In this document: in pieces, positions 46,359 to 55,762 of the stretch
How positions within the stretch are numbered: the first letter of the stretch is position 1
Layout of the letters: every line of letters starts with the position of its first letter
Notes under the pieces: generated by a model
Told to the model about the DNA's origin: nothing
The model's input: only the letters and a program-made list of their open reading frames with translations
The model's database searches: none
Translations under genes and position numbers: made by a program
NCBI RefSeq assembly: GCF_002902145.1
Contig: NZ_PPRF01000002.1
Span: 1-64,000 of the forward strand
Direction: 5' to 3'
From: Staphylococcus rostri
GTDB lineage: Bacteria > Bacillota > Bacilli > Staphylococcales > Staphylococcaceae
Length of the DNA stretch: 64,000 nt

Positions 46359-46410
46359 TTGTCATTTTCGTTTTAATATGACATACTTTTTATTATTAGT
46401 ATGACACATT
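46359..46410 (+). promoter_or_regulatory. ppdK promoter with CcpN-like operators
   Basis: TTGTCA (46359-46364), a 17-base spacer and CATACT (46382-46387) form a SigA-like promoter. TATGACATACT (46377-46387) matches the CcpN consensus TRTGHYATAYW at all 11 positions and overlaps the -10. TATGACACATT (46400-46410), 23 bases on, matches 10 of 11. CcpN represses gluconeogenic genes on glucose in Bacillus. Confidence 0.7.
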
Positions 46411-46430
46411 AAAATGATGAGGTGACATGT

Positions 46431-49055
46431 ATGGCGAAATTAGTATATGCATTTGATGAAGGACATAAAGACTTGAAAGACTTATTAGGTGGTAAAGGGG
46501 CAAACCTATCTGAGATGAAACGTTTAGGTTTACCAGTACCTGATGGTTTTACGATTACAACTGAGGCGTGTATTGATTACCTTCGTCGTGGTCAAGCGTT
46601 ATCTGATGAAGTAAAGGCGCAATTGACAGAACAATTACAGGCGTTTTCTGAACGTACAGGTAAAGCTTTTTCATCAGACGATAATTTATTACTTGTATCT
46701 GTGCGTAGTGGGGCGAAAATCTCAATGCCAGGTATGATGGATACGATTTTAAACCTTGGCTTGAATGACGAGAACGTTGAGAAGCTAGCTGAGAAAACGA
46801 ACGATGCACGCTTTGCTTACGACTGTTATCGTCGTCTGCTCCAAATGTTTGGTGAGGTTGTTTACAATATTCCAATGACCGCTTTTGATACATACTTTGA
46901 CGGTTATAAAAAGGAACATGGTTATGTAAATGACGCGGATATTCCAGCAGAGGGCTTAAAAGAAATCTGTAATCACTATAAAGAAGTCTATGTTGAAAAT
47001 GCATATAAACCATTCCCACAAGCACCACTTGATCAACTATTAGAAGCGGTTGAAGCGGTATTCAAATCATGGGATAACGACCGTGCACGCGTATATCGTG
47101 ATTTAAACGATATTCCACATGACATCGGTACAGCGGTTAACGTACAAGAAATGGTATTCGGTAACAGTGGTCCTAAGAGTGGTACGGGGGTTGCCTTCAC
47201 ACGTAACCCAGTCACTGGCGAAGCGAAGTTATTTGGTGAGTATCTGTTAAACGCACAAGGTGAGGACGTTGTAGCAGGTATCCGTACGCCACAAGACATC
47301 GCAACATTAAAAGAGCAGTTGCCACACGTACACGAAGCATTTGTGAAAGTGTCAGAACAACTCGAGGCACACTATAAAGACATGCAAGATATCGAGTTCA
47401 CAATTGAAAATGAGCAACTATACATTCTTCAAACACGTAACGGTAAACGTACAGCAAAAGCAGCGATGCAAATTGCGGTTGACCTTGTTGAAGAAGGCGT
47501 GTTAACGAAAGAAGAAGCTGTGACAAAAGTTGATGTGAAATCGATTGATACATTGTTACACCCAACGTTCAAAGAAGAGGCGTTGGCAGAAGCGGAAGTG
47601 ATTTCTAAAGCAGGTTTACCGGCAAGTCCAGGTGCAGCGACAGGACGTGTTGTATTCTCGGCTGAAGATGCGAAGTTGCGCGCTGAACAAGGGGAGAAAG
47701 TCATCTTAATGCGCCCTGAAACGTCTCCTGAAGACATTGAAGGGATGATTGCGAGTGAAGCGATTGTGACAACGCATGGTGGTATGACATCACACGCAGC
47801 GGTTGTTGCACGTGGTATGGGTAAATGCTGTGTAACAGGTTGCTCAGACTTGGATATTGATACAGTTAACAAAACTGTGACATATGCGGGTGGCGTGATT
47901 AAAGAGTTGGATGAAGTATCAGTTGACGGTGCGAATGGTGACATCTATGTAGGTGTTGTTGAAACGACAAGTGCGGAAAACAGTGAAGCATTCGATCAAT
48001 TTATGGCATGGGCGAAAGAAGTTGCCCGCTTGAACGTGCGTATGAATGCGGAAACGAAACCGGATATTGAAGCAGGTTACCAATTCGATGCGATGGGCAT
48101 TGGTCTTGTACGTACGGAGCATATGTTCTTCGGAGCGGAACGTTTAGTAGAAATGCGTCGTTTCATTCTATCATCAGATCAAGAAACACGTATTCAAGCG
48201 TTGAATAAAATTCGTGACTACCAAACAGAAGACTTTGAACAAATCTTCCGTCTATCAGGCGAACGTCCAACGATTGTACGTCTATTAGATCCACCATTGC
48301 ACGAGTTCTTACCAAAAGGCGACGATGAAGTGCGTAATGTGGCACAACAATTGAATATTTCTGAGCAGCAATTAAATAAACGTATCGCAGAGTTACACGA
48401 AACAAACCCGATGTTAGGTCACCGTGGTTGTCGTCTAGCGATTACGTATCCTGAATTATACGTTATGCAAGCTGAAGCGATTATGGGCAGTGTTGCACGC
48501 TTAAAAGCAGAAGGTATCAACTGTCAGCCAGAAATTATGATTCCGCTTGTATCAACGGTAGAAGAATTCAAATTATTGAAAGCTCAAATCGTGGAATGTA
48601 TTGATAAGTTGATGGAAGAGACAGGTCAATCATTAACATACTTAATCGGTACAATGATTGAAACACCACGTGCGTGTATGGTTGCAGGTGCGTTGGCAGA
48701 GGAATGTGACTTCTTCAGTTTCGGTACGAACGACTTAACGCAATTAACTTACGGCTTCTCACGTGACGATGCTGGTAAATTCATCAACGAATATGTGACA
48801 AATAACATTTTAGCGGTAGACCCATTCCAAACAATCGATAAAGACGGTGTCGGTGCGTTAATCGATATTGCGGTTACACAAGCGAAAGCGGCGAAACCAA
48901 GCATTAAAATCGGTGTGTGTGGCGAATTAGGTGGCGATCCGAAATCAATCGGCTACTTCAACAACTTAGCGATTGACTACGTATCATGTTCACCATTCCG
49001 TGTGCCAGGTGCAATTCTTGCGACGGCGCAAAGTGAGGTTGAGAGAGGAAGATAG
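46431..49055 (+). CDS. ppdK: Pyruvate, phosphate dikinase
   Basis: An 874-residue enzyme interconverting pyruvate + ATP + Pi and PEP + AMP + PPi. N-terminal ATP-grasp domain (LLGGKGANLSEM, SVRSGAKISMPGMMDTILNL), the phosphohistidine domain (GGMTSHAAVVARGMG, around residue 455) and a C-terminal PEP/pyruvate barrel ending with the catalytic Cys in GVCGELGG. The frame opens at GTG 46422, but the ribosome site (ATGAGGTGA) and family start favour ATG 46431. With its regulator and CcpN-like sites it suggests a gluconeogenic path from pyruvate. Confidence 0.95.
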   Translation: MAKLVYAFDEGHKDLKDLLGGKGANLSEMKRLGLPVPDGFTITTEACIDYLRRGQALSDEVKAQLTEQLQAFSERTGKAFSSDDNLLLVSVRSGAKISMPGMMDTILNLGLNDENVEKLAEKTNDARFAYDCYRRLLQMFGEVVYNIPMTAFDTYFDGYKKEHGYVNDADIPAEGLKEICNHYKEVYVENAYKPFPQAPLDQLLEAVEAVFKSWDNDRARVYRDLNDIPHDIGTAVNVQEMVFGNSGPKSGTGVAFTRNPVTGEAKLFGEYLLNAQGEDVVAGIRTPQDIATLKEQLPHVHEAFVKVSEQLEAHYKDMQDIEFTIENEQLYILQTRNGKRTAKAAMQIAVDLVEEGVLTKEEAVTKVDVKSIDTLLHPTFKEEALAEAEVISKAGLPASPGAATGRVVFSAEDAKLRAEQGEKVILMRPETSPEDIEGMIASEAIVTTHGGMTSHAAVVARGMGKCCVTGCSDLDIDTVNKTVTYAGGVIKELDEVSVDGANGDIYVGVVETTSAENSEAFDQFMAWAKEVARLNVRMNAETKPDIEAGYQFDAMGIGLVRTEHMFFGAERLVEMRRFILSSDQETRIQALNKIRDYQTEDFEQIFRLSGERPTIVRLLDPPLHEFLPKGDDEVRNVAQQLNISEQQLNKRIAELHETNPMLGHRGCRLAITYPELYVMQAEAIMGSVARLKAEGINCQPEIMIPLVSTVEEFKLLKAQIVECIDKLMEETGQSLTYLIGTMIETPRACMVAGALAEECDFFSFGTNDLTQLTYGFSRDDAGKFINEYVTNNILAVDPFQTIDKDGVGALIDIAVTQAKAAKPSIKIGVCGELGGDPKSIGYFNNLAIDYVSCSPFRVPGAILATAQSEVERGR

Positions 49056-49057
49056 TA

Positions 49058-49867
49058 GTGAGCAAGCAACAGTTAACAATCTTTATCGTGTCGGATTCGC
49101 TCGGAGAAACCGCACAACGCATGACGCATGCGGTAATGGGACAATTTCCTAATCTAGATCAAGTACAAATTAAAAAGTTCCCGTTTATTAAAGGGGAACA
49201 AGATTTACGCACGATACTTGAGTTGGCAGTGGACAAAGAGGCAATCGTTGTAACGACGATTGTCTCCCAAAAATACAACGAGATGGGTAAAGCCTATGCG
49301 CAAGAACACGGCATTCCGTATGTCGACTATATGTCTGAATTAATGGGCTTTGTCCAAGAAAAAACAGGCGTTGAACCAGTCGCTGAAACGGGCATGATTC
49401 ATAAGTTAGACGATGACTATTTCAAGCGTATCGAAGCGATTGAATACTCCGTTAAATATGACGATGGTAAACATTTTACCGATATTGGTGAAGCCGACGC
49501 ATTAATACTCGGTGTGTCACGTACATCTAAAACACCGCTAAGTATGTATTTAGCGAATAAAGGCTATAAAATTGCGAATATCCCGCTTGTTCCTGAAGTG
49601 GGGATTCCTGATGAAGTGTTTAAGCAAAAGAATCTCAAGGTGTTCGGTCTAACGGCAAGCCCACAATACATCATGAATATCCGTACAGAGCGTGTTAAAG
49701 TGCTAGGTATTTCAGGCAAAGCGACATACAACGACTTGGCGCGTATTAAGAAAGAGCTTGCGTATGCCGAAGAAGTGTTTGCGAAGTTGAATGCGACGGT
49801 TATCAACACAGAATATCGTTCTATTGAAGAATCTGCGTTTTATATAGAGAAGTTCTTGCAGAAGTAG
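49058..49867 (+). CDS. PPDK regulatory protein (DUF299)
   Basis: A 269-residue bifunctional kinase/pyrophosphorylase of the DUF299 (PDRP/PSRP) family, with P-loop GVSRTSKT (152-159) and N-terminal VSDSLGETA. It uses ADP to inactivate phospho-PpdK and Pi to reactivate it. Start is GTG 49058, two bases after the ppdK stop, so target and regulator are made together. In Bacillus a DUF299 gene (yqfL) is paired with ccpN. Confidence 0.92.
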   Translation: MSKQQLTIFIVSDSLGETAQRMTHAVMGQFPNLDQVQIKKFPFIKGEQDLRTILELAVDKEAIVVTTIVSQKYNEMGKAYAQEHGIPYVDYMSELMGFVQEKTGVEPVAETGMIHKLDDDYFKRIEAIEYSVKYDDGKHFTDIGEADALILGVSRTSKTPLSMYLANKGYKIANIPLVPEVGIPDEVFKQKNLKVFGLTASPQYIMNIRTERVKVLGISGKATYNDLARIKKELAYAEEVFAKLNATVINTEYRSIEESAFYIEKFLQK

Positions 49868-49904
49868 GTTATAAGCAAGGCGACAGAGCGTGTTTATAAA
49901 CAGA

Positions 49905-49974
49905 CAAAAGCAGCGTGTTTCAATCAGGCGTGCATTATCAGTGATGCGCTCCTGGAAACAGGCTGCTTTTTAAT
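49905..49974 (+). terminator. ppdK operon terminator
   Basis: AAAAGCAGC..GTTTC pairs with GAAAC..GCTGCTTTTT; a long stem-loop with an inner ATCA-rich stem, followed by T residues. It can also serve the convergent small gene at 49982. Confidence 0.8.
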
Positions 49975-49981
49975 GGTTGAT

Positions 49982-50173
49982 TTACTTAATGTGTCTACCT
50001 CGTCTGTCCGTTGTCGGTACTACGAAATAAAGAACTGCGAATACGATGATAGATACGAATGTGACGGTAGCTGTAATCGCAGGGCTTAGATTAAATAATA
50101 CAGACGACAAAGCACAAAGTGTACTTATGATGATTGCAATGAGATAGCAACGTTCTTTCAATTTTTGCGTCAT
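49982..50173 (-). CDS. Small two-helix membrane protein
   Basis: From ATG 50173 (ribosome site AGGTGA) it has 63 residues, with two hydrophobic helices (YLIAIIISTLCALSSVLF and ATVTFVSIIVFAVLYFVV) and a basic tail TDRRGRHIK. The frame opens at 50203, without a ribosome site. Unknown function. Confidence 0.6.
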   Translation of the reverse strand: MTQKLKERCYLIAIIISTLCALSSVLFNLSPAITATVTFVSIIVFAVLYFVVPTTDRRGRHIK

Positions 50174-50237
50174 CTTCTTCACCTCTTTATTCAATTTAAT
50201 CATACCAAAAGAAACTAAATATTCAATGTTTACACAG

Positions 50238-50252
50238 AATTTTCATAATATT
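50238..50252. promoter_or_regulatory. Candidate CodY box
   Basis: AATTTTCATAATATT matches the CodY consensus AATTTTCWGAAAATT at 13 of 15 positions, 110 bases upstream of the transporter gene. AT-rich DNA makes chance matches common. Confidence 0.35.
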
Positions 50253-50362
50253 TTCTGACTAAAAGCGTTTTAGTTTATTGCGTCCTTGGATATAGTATGG
50301 TATATTTCTAGAAATTACTGTTAAAAACACTTTATCGCTTTAACGTAGAAAGGGTGAAAGCA

Positions 50363-51691
50363 TTGCTGAAGGAATCACAGTGGAAAACATCAACAGGGTT
50401 TATACTAGCAAGTGCTGGTTCTGCAATTGGCCTCGGTGCGATGTGGAAGTTCCCATATATGGCAGGTATGTATGGTGGCGGCGCATTCTTACTGATGTTT
50501 TTATTATTTACAATATTAGTCGGACTACCACTTCTTATTATGGAGTTTATCGTAGGGAAGGTAGGACGTACATATACAACTGAAATTTATAGTAAGTTGA
50601 CGGGTAAAAAATGGCTCAACATCATCGGCTGGAATGGTAATATCGCAGTATTCGTACTGTTTGGCTTTTACAGCGTTATTGGTGGCTGGATAGTCATCTA
50701 TATCGGTATTGTATTAATGCAATTATTACACGTGTTACCGTCTAAGCTACACGATATTCAATTTGAAGCGATTATTAGTAATCCCGTGTATACCATTATG
50801 GGGCAATTTATTTTTATCGGTTTAACATGTGTTATCGTTATGTTAGGGGTTCAAAAAGGATTAGAGAAAGCATCTAAAATTATGATGCCGTTGCTCTTTA
50901 TCTTTCTATTAGTCATCGTAGCGAAAGCATTGACGTTGGACGGCGCAATGGACGGTGTCCGTTACTTGTTACAACCACGTATTTCAGATATTACAATGGA
51001 ATCGATGCTGTTCGCGTTAGGGCAATCATTCTTTGCACTTTCACTTGGGACAACAGGGATGATTACATATGCAAGTTATGCGCCTAAAGAAATGACGATC
51101 AAGTCTTCAGCGATTTCAATTGTTGTGATGAATATCTTTATTTCGATTTTAGCCGGCCTGGCAATTTTCCCTGCGCTTAAAGCGTTTGGATATGAGCCGA
51201 CTGAGGGACCAGGTCTATTATTTAAAGTATTACCATTAGTTTTTGAAAAGATGCAGTATGGCACATTCTTCTACGTTATCTTTTTAATTTTATTCTTGTT
51301 TGCAGCGTTAACGTCTTCAATTTCATTGTTAGAGTTGAATGTATCGAACTTAACACGCAACGACAATACAAAACGTTCACGTGTCGCGTTATTAACAAGT
51401 ATCGCAGTATTAATTATTAGTATTCCAGCGATGTTGTCATTTGGCTCATTAAGTCACGTGCAATTTGGTGCTGGCACAATCTTTGATAACATGGACTTTT
51501 TAGTGTCTAATCTGTTAATGCCGTTGGGCGCTTTGGCAACGACATTAGTTGTCGGTCAACTTTTAGATAAAGACTTATTAATTCAAGGCTTCGGTAGAGA
51601 CCGCTTTAAGTTCTTCTACCCATGGTATGCCTTAGTTAAATACATTTTACCGTTCGTTATTCTAGCTGTATTCGTGTTACAGTTAGTCTAA
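50363..51691 (+). CDS. Sodium-dependent amino acid transporter (SNF/NSS family)
   Basis: A 442-residue neurotransmitter:sodium symporter homologue (LeuT fold). Helix 1 bears GFILASAGSAIGLGAMWKFPY with the unwound Na+ site; about 11 helices follow. The substrate is probably a branched-chain, aromatic or other neutral amino acid. The frame opens at GTG 50354, inside its own ribosome site (AAAGGGTG), so TTG 50363 is the more likely start. A CodY-like box lies upstream. Confidence 0.85.
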   Translation: MLKESQWKTSTGFILASAGSAIGLGAMWKFPYMAGMYGGGAFLLMFLLFTILVGLPLLIMEFIVGKVGRTYTTEIYSKLTGKKWLNIIGWNGNIAVFVLFGFYSVIGGWIVIYIGIVLMQLLHVLPSKLHDIQFEAIISNPVYTIMGQFIFIGLTCVIVMLGVQKGLEKASKIMMPLLFIFLLVIVAKALTLDGAMDGVRYLLQPRISDITMESMLFALGQSFFALSLGTTGMITYASYAPKEMTIKSSAISIVVMNIFISILAGLAIFPALKAFGYEPTEGPGLLFKVLPLVFEKMQYGTFFYVIFLILFLFAALTSSISLLELNVSNLTRNDNTKRSRVALLTSIAVLIISIPAMLSFGSLSHVQFGAGTIFDNMDFLVSNLLMPLGALATTLVVGQLLDKDLLIQGFGRDRFKFFYPWYALVKYILPFVILAVFVLQLV

Positions 51692-51701
51692 ATAATAAGG
51701 A

Positions 51702-51754
51702 AAAACACTTTCGTAGGATTCGATTTGTTCGAGATCGTTACGGAAGTGTTTTTT
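51702..51754. terminator. Bidirectional terminator
   Basis: AAAACACTT..CGTA pairs with TACGGAAGTGTTTT between two convergent genes, with A- and T-runs outside. Confidence 0.85.
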
Positions 51755-51757
51755 TGT

Positions 51758-53098
51758 CTAACGATAATGTATGTGTCTTTGCGGGAGTTGACTTGTATAG
51801 GCGAATGTACATAAGTCGTGAATCATGCGCTGACTCAGTTGACGGTCGTGATCTGTTATATTGGCGCCTTGTGCTTCGATAATATCGAGACGTCCGAACC
51901 AAAAAGTGACATCCAATATGTGATAAGCGCTATGATATGCAGGATGTGTTGCGTGTGACCAATCGAATGTATATGTGTAAACGTCTGTGTGTGCTTGTAA
52001 GACTTTCTTATACGTTTGAAATGGTATATGAAAGTAATGCTTCGTAATATAGTCGCGCTGTTGTTGGGCTGTCGCAATCTCGTGTGCTTCAGGTATTGTC
52101 AGTCCAGCACGTGCAACGACTTTTTGGAATTGTGGTGTTGCTAACTTTTTAAGTTCATTTTGAATATAAATATCGCCTTCAGCTGTAGTGACGCCTATCC
52201 ATATCGGGCACGATAAAGGTGCATTAGCTTTAAAAGGCATAGCAAGTGTGGTAACCGGTTGATATAACAGTTCTAGCCCTTTTGACTTACCGTATTGCGC
52301 TTGATGTGCCATCATAAGCGATAGTATTGTGTCAGCTGTTAGTGCTTCCCATGGTGTATCGGGAGCTAAATGATTTTTAAGCGTTTGGAATTCATGCGCT
52401 TTTTTTTGTGCTTGCGTGGCTGTATCGGGTTGCAATATACCACTGAGCATCACGGCATTATGGACAAGTGGTTGTACGTGTGGCATTTGGAGTAGTGCTT
52501 GAATACTCATTGCCCCGGCAGACTGTCCCATTAATGTAATGTGTGTCGGATCTCCGCCAAATGCGGCGATATGTGTATGAATCCATTGCAAGGCGCATAG
52601 TTGATCGGATAAGCCATTATTACAGTCCCATGCAGGATTAATGGCGGACCAATCGAGAAAGCCGAGTGCACCTAGGCGATAGTTGCATGTTACAACAATG
52701 ACGTCTTGTTGCTGAACAATGGCATCAGGTTGATAGAGCGCCTGTGCACTATGCCCGTTTACAAAGCTGCCACCATAGAAGTAAAGGATAACTGGGAGTG
52801 GACGCTCATTTGTGATATGACGTGGGCGCCAAATATCCAGTGTGAGGCAATCTTCATCTTGAACGGGCGTATGCGTATGGACCGAGAAAAACGATTCCAG
52901 CGAGTTAAAAGGTTGGAGCGGCACTGGACTGAATTGTGTCGCATCGAGTTCGCCACACCATGCTTTCGTAATTAGCTGCGCATGGCAAAAGCGTTTGATG
53001 CCAACGGGTGGCTGGGCATATGGAATGCCTTTAAAGACATCATAGTCATTGAAGCGGCACCCGCGAATAGTACCAAGTGTTGTTTGAACGCGTGTCAT
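51758..53098 (-). CDS. Type B carboxylesterase
   Basis: From ATG 53098 (ribosome site AAAGGTG) it has 446 residues and an alpha/beta hydrolase fold of the carboxylesterase/cholinesterase family. The FKGIPYAQPPVG start, EDCLTLDIWRP, oxyanion YFYGGSF and nucleophile S193 (GGDPTHITLMGQSAGAMS) are canonical. It is somewhat shorter than typical (about 490), with a shortened C-terminal end after the HILDVTFWFG histidine region. No signal peptide. Substrate unknown, probably short-chain esters. Confidence 0.85.
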   Translation of the reverse strand: MTRVQTTLGTIRGCRFNDYDVFKGIPYAQPPVGIKRFCHAQLITKAWCGELDATQFSPVPLQPFNSLESFFSVHTHTPVQDEDCLTLDIWRPRHITNERPLPVILYFYGGSFVNGHSAQALYQPDAIVQQQDVIVVTCNYRLGALGFLDWSAINPAWDCNNGLSDQLCALQWIHTHIAAFGGDPTHITLMGQSAGAMSIQALLQMPHVQPLVHNAVMLSGILQPDTATQAQKKAHEFQTLKNHLAPDTPWEALTADTILSLMMAHQAQYGKSKGLELLYQPVTTLAMPFKANAPLSCPIWIGVTTAEGDIYIQNELKKLATPQFQKVVARAGLTIPEAHEIATAQQQRDYITKHYFHIPFQTYKKVLQAHTDVYTYTFDWSHATHPAYHSAYHILDVTFWFGRLDIIEAQGANITDHDRQLSQRMIHDLCTFAYTSQLPQRHIHYR

Positions 53099-53308
53099 AT
53101 GATTCACACCTTTCTGAATGAGGCTAGGATCTTAATAGAAACAATTCAATTTATGTTTGAGATTTCATGTAGAAGATAGAAACATTAACAGTGTCGTTCG
53201 GTTCTGCTCAAACCCTAATCACTTTTGTCCCAACCTTTGTCTTACTCCCTATTAGTGTACCGTATCTTTAGGTTACAAAGGAAATTGTGCGCAACAAAGT
53301 TCTTTAGA

Positions 53309-53337
53309 TTGAATTTTTTATAAATATGGCATATAAT
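53309..53337 (+). promoter_or_regulatory. SigA promoter of mccAB
   Basis: TTGAAT (53309-53314), 17 bases, TATAAT (53332-53337), 40 bases before the start. No GGAATT-type CymR core is visible nearby, unlike at metN and tcyP. Confidence 0.75.
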
Positions 53338-53376
53338 CCTTATTGATTAACTAGGTTTTATAAAGGGGTTCGTGCT

Positions 53377-54273
53377 GTGAATACGATTGATTTAATCGGC
53401 AATACACCGTTAGTACAGTTACAACATTATAGTACCGAGAAAGTTCGCATCTTTGCCAAGTTGGAAATGCACAATCCAGGTGGTAGTGTGAAGGATCGTC
53501 TCGGCAAACATTTAATCGAACGTGCGCTAGAGAAAGGGACGCTTAAACGTGGTGGTCAGTTGGTAGAAGCTACAGCGGGTAATACAGGCATTGGCCTAGC
53601 ACTCGTTGCCACGCAATATGATATTCAGTGTGTGATTTTTGCGCCAGAGGGCTTTTCAGAAGAGAAAATAGCCATTATGCATGCGCTAGGTGCGACGATT
53701 CATCGTACGCCTAAGACGGAAGGCATGCTAGGTGCACGTCGCGCGGCAGAAGATTATGCTATGTCAACGGGTGCGTTTTATACGAATCAGTTTGAGACAG
53801 AGGATAATCCAGGGGCATATAAGGAGACGCTGGCACAGGAGTTGCTACAAGAATTGCCGACAATTAATTATTTTGTAGCGGGTGCAGGGTCTGGTGGTAC
53901 ATTTTCAGGTGTATCCGAAGTACTGCAAGCACATGATGTGAAATCAGTTGTCGTTGAACCAACAGGCTCTATTTTGAGCGGTGGTGAAAAAGGGACGCAT
54001 GACACGGAAGGTATTGGCGTTGAAGTATGGCCACCGTTCTTGGATAAGCAATGGATTGAACGTGTAGAAGTGGTACCAGATGACGTCGCATTCCGCCATG
54101 TCCGTGAATTAGCCAAGTATGAAGGCTTGCTCGTCGGTAGTTCTTCTGGTGCAGCGCTAGAAGGGGCACTGCGCGTTGCTGAACGCATTGAACATGGTGA
54201 TATTGTCGTCGTATTTCCAGATGGCAGTGATCGATATATGTCAAAACAGATATTTCAATATGGAGGCTTTTAA
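53377..54273 (+). CDS. mccA: Cystathionine beta-synthase MccA (CysK family)
   Basis: A 298-residue PLP enzyme of the CysK/CysM fold, lacking the CBS regulatory domain. PLP lysine is K39 in NPGGSVKDR; the phosphate-binding AGSGGTFSG and substrate loop EATAGNTGIG are present. Together with mccB it performs reverse transsulfuration: homocysteine + O-acetylserine (or serine) to cystathionine. The sequence is close to the S. aureus gene next to its mccB. Start is GTG 53377 after AAAGGGG. Confidence 0.85.
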   Translation: MNTIDLIGNTPLVQLQHYSTEKVRIFAKLEMHNPGGSVKDRLGKHLIERALEKGTLKRGGQLVEATAGNTGIGLALVATQYDIQCVIFAPEGFSEEKIAIMHALGATIHRTPKTEGMLGARRAAEDYAMSTGAFYTNQFETEDNPGAYKETLAQELLQELPTINYFVAGAGSGGTFSGVSEVLQAHDVKSVVVEPTGSILSGGEKGTHDTEGIGVEVWPPFLDKQWIERVEVVPDDVAFRHVRELAKYEGLLVGSSSGAALEGALRVAERIEHGDIVVVFPDGSDRYMSKQIFQYGGF

Positions 54274-54276
54274 GTT

Positions 54277-55425
54277 ATGAATAAAAAAACATTATTAATC
54301 CACGGTGGTAAAACAACAGATCCGTATACAGGTGCGGTAACAACACCTATTTACCAAACAAGTACTTATGAACAAGATGGTATTGGTTCGTTACGTCAAG
54401 GTTACGAATACTCACGTACTGCGAACCCGACACGTGCATCATTAGAATCTGTCATTGCCGACTTAGAACATGGGAAACATGGTTTTGCATTCGGTTCGGG
54501 AGTTGCTGCGATTAGTGCAGTCATTATGTTACTTGACCAAGGTGACCACATTATCGTAGGTTCTGACGTGTATGGTGGTACATATCGTGCAATGACAAAA
54601 GTATTTGAGCGTTACGGTATTTCATTTGATTTTGTAAATACAACAGATGTTCAAAACATTGCGGATAAAATTAACGATAAAACGAAAATGATCTTTATTG
54701 AAACGCCGTCTAACCCATTGTTACGTGTGACTGATATTAAAGCGGTTAGCGATTTAGCGCGTCAACACGATATTTTAACAGTTGTTGATAACACGTTTAT
54801 GACACCGTATTTCCAAAGACCATTAACACTTGGTGCGGATATTGTTGTACATTCAGCAACGAAATATTTAGGTGGACATAGTGATGTTGTGGCAGGACTT
54901 GTAGCCGTAACGGATGATACACTTGCTGAACGCATTGGCTTTATTCAAAACTCAACAGGTGGTATTTTAGGACCACAAGACAGTTATTTAGTTGTACGTG
55001 GGATGAAGACGCTTGGACTTAGATTAGATCAAATTGAACAAAATACATTAGCGATGGTGTCTATGCTAGAAGAACATCCAAATGTATTGAAAGTCTACCA
55101 CCCAAGTCAAAAAGAACACCTAAATTATGAAGTACACCAAGCGCAAGCCGATGGGACACCGGGTATCGTATCGTTTGAAGTGGCAGATGTTGAACAAGCA
55201 AAAGCACTTGTAACGAAAACACGTTATTTCACATTGGCAGAAAGTTTAGGTGCTGTAGAAAGCTTAATTTCAGTACCGAGCTTGATGACACACGCATCAA
55301 TTCCAGCAGATGTACGTGCTAAAGAAGGTATTGCGGATGGACTTGTCCGTTTATCTTTAGGTATTGAAGATACAGAAGACTTAGTAGCGGACTTAAAACA
55401 AGCATTAGATACACTTTCTAAATAA
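54277..55425 (+). CDS. mccB: Cystathionine gamma-lyase MccB
   Basis: A 382-residue Cys/Met-metabolism PLP enzyme with PLP lysine K196 (SATKYLGGHSD) and YSRTANPTR. It cleaves cystathionine to cysteine, 2-oxobutyrate and ammonia, and may release H2S from homocysteine. It starts 3 bases after mccA. In S. aureus the mccAB pair is followed by metNIQ and then sle1; here sle1 follows directly and metNIQ lies 40 kb away. Confidence 0.9.
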   Translation: MNKKTLLIHGGKTTDPYTGAVTTPIYQTSTYEQDGIGSLRQGYEYSRTANPTRASLESVIADLEHGKHGFAFGSGVAAISAVIMLLDQGDHIIVGSDVYGGTYRAMTKVFERYGISFDFVNTTDVQNIADKINDKTKMIFIETPSNPLLRVTDIKAVSDLARQHDILTVVDNTFMTPYFQRPLTLGADIVVHSATKYLGGHSDVVAGLVAVTDDTLAERIGFIQNSTGGILGPQDSYLVVRGMKTLGLRLDQIEQNTLAMVSMLEEHPNVLKVYHPSQKEHLNYEVHQAQADGTPGIVSFEVADVEQAKALVTKTRYFTLAESLGAVESLISVPSLMTHASIPADVRAKEGIADGLVRLSLGIEDTEDLVADLKQALDTLSK

Positions 55426-55432
55426 AAACCAT

Positions 55433-55475
55433 GCGTTGAGCAGAGCGATAACGGTCGTTTTGTTTGACGCTTTTT
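55433..55475 (+). terminator. mccAB terminator
   Basis: GCGTTGAGCA pairs imperfectly with TGTTTGACGC, followed by six T. Confidence 0.7.
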
Positions 55476-55525
55476 TATTTTTGTTATCTCGCAAAAGTAA
55501 AAAATAGAAAGTCGTATCGCATAAA

Positions 55526-55547
55526 TTGTAATGAAGTTTCATTGCAA
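55526..55547. other. 22-bp near-perfect palindrome
   Basis: TTGTAATGAA, GT, TTCATTGCAA: one mismatch between arms. It lies about 215 bases upstream of sle1 and past the mccAB terminator; it looks like a dimeric repressor site but I cannot name the protein. Confidence 0.5.
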
Positions 55548-55662
55548 TTATAGAAATGAAAAGCTGTCATGACTGTCGTGGTGGGAAGTTGTGTTATTAA
55601 TTCGTGATGTAATTCAATTGTGTACCATTTAGTTGCGTGAACAAGTGCCGTCCTGAGTATTT

Positions 55663-55679
55663 TGTAATGAGAATGTTAT
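55663..55679 (+). promoter_or_regulatory. WalR site of sle1
   Basis: TGTAAT, 5 bases, TGTTAT: a full match to the WalR consensus TGTWAH-N5-TGTWAH. It ends 34 bases before a TATAAT (55713-55718) that lacks a good -35, as expected of an activated promoter. sle1 belongs to the WalKR regulon in S. aureus. Confidence 0.78.
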
Positions 55680-55762
55680 ATAAAAGGTATATATTTTCAC
55701 ATCTTTAGCGTGTATAATGAAAAAATGTAAATAACAGTTATAAAGCTAAGGAGAGGGACGAC

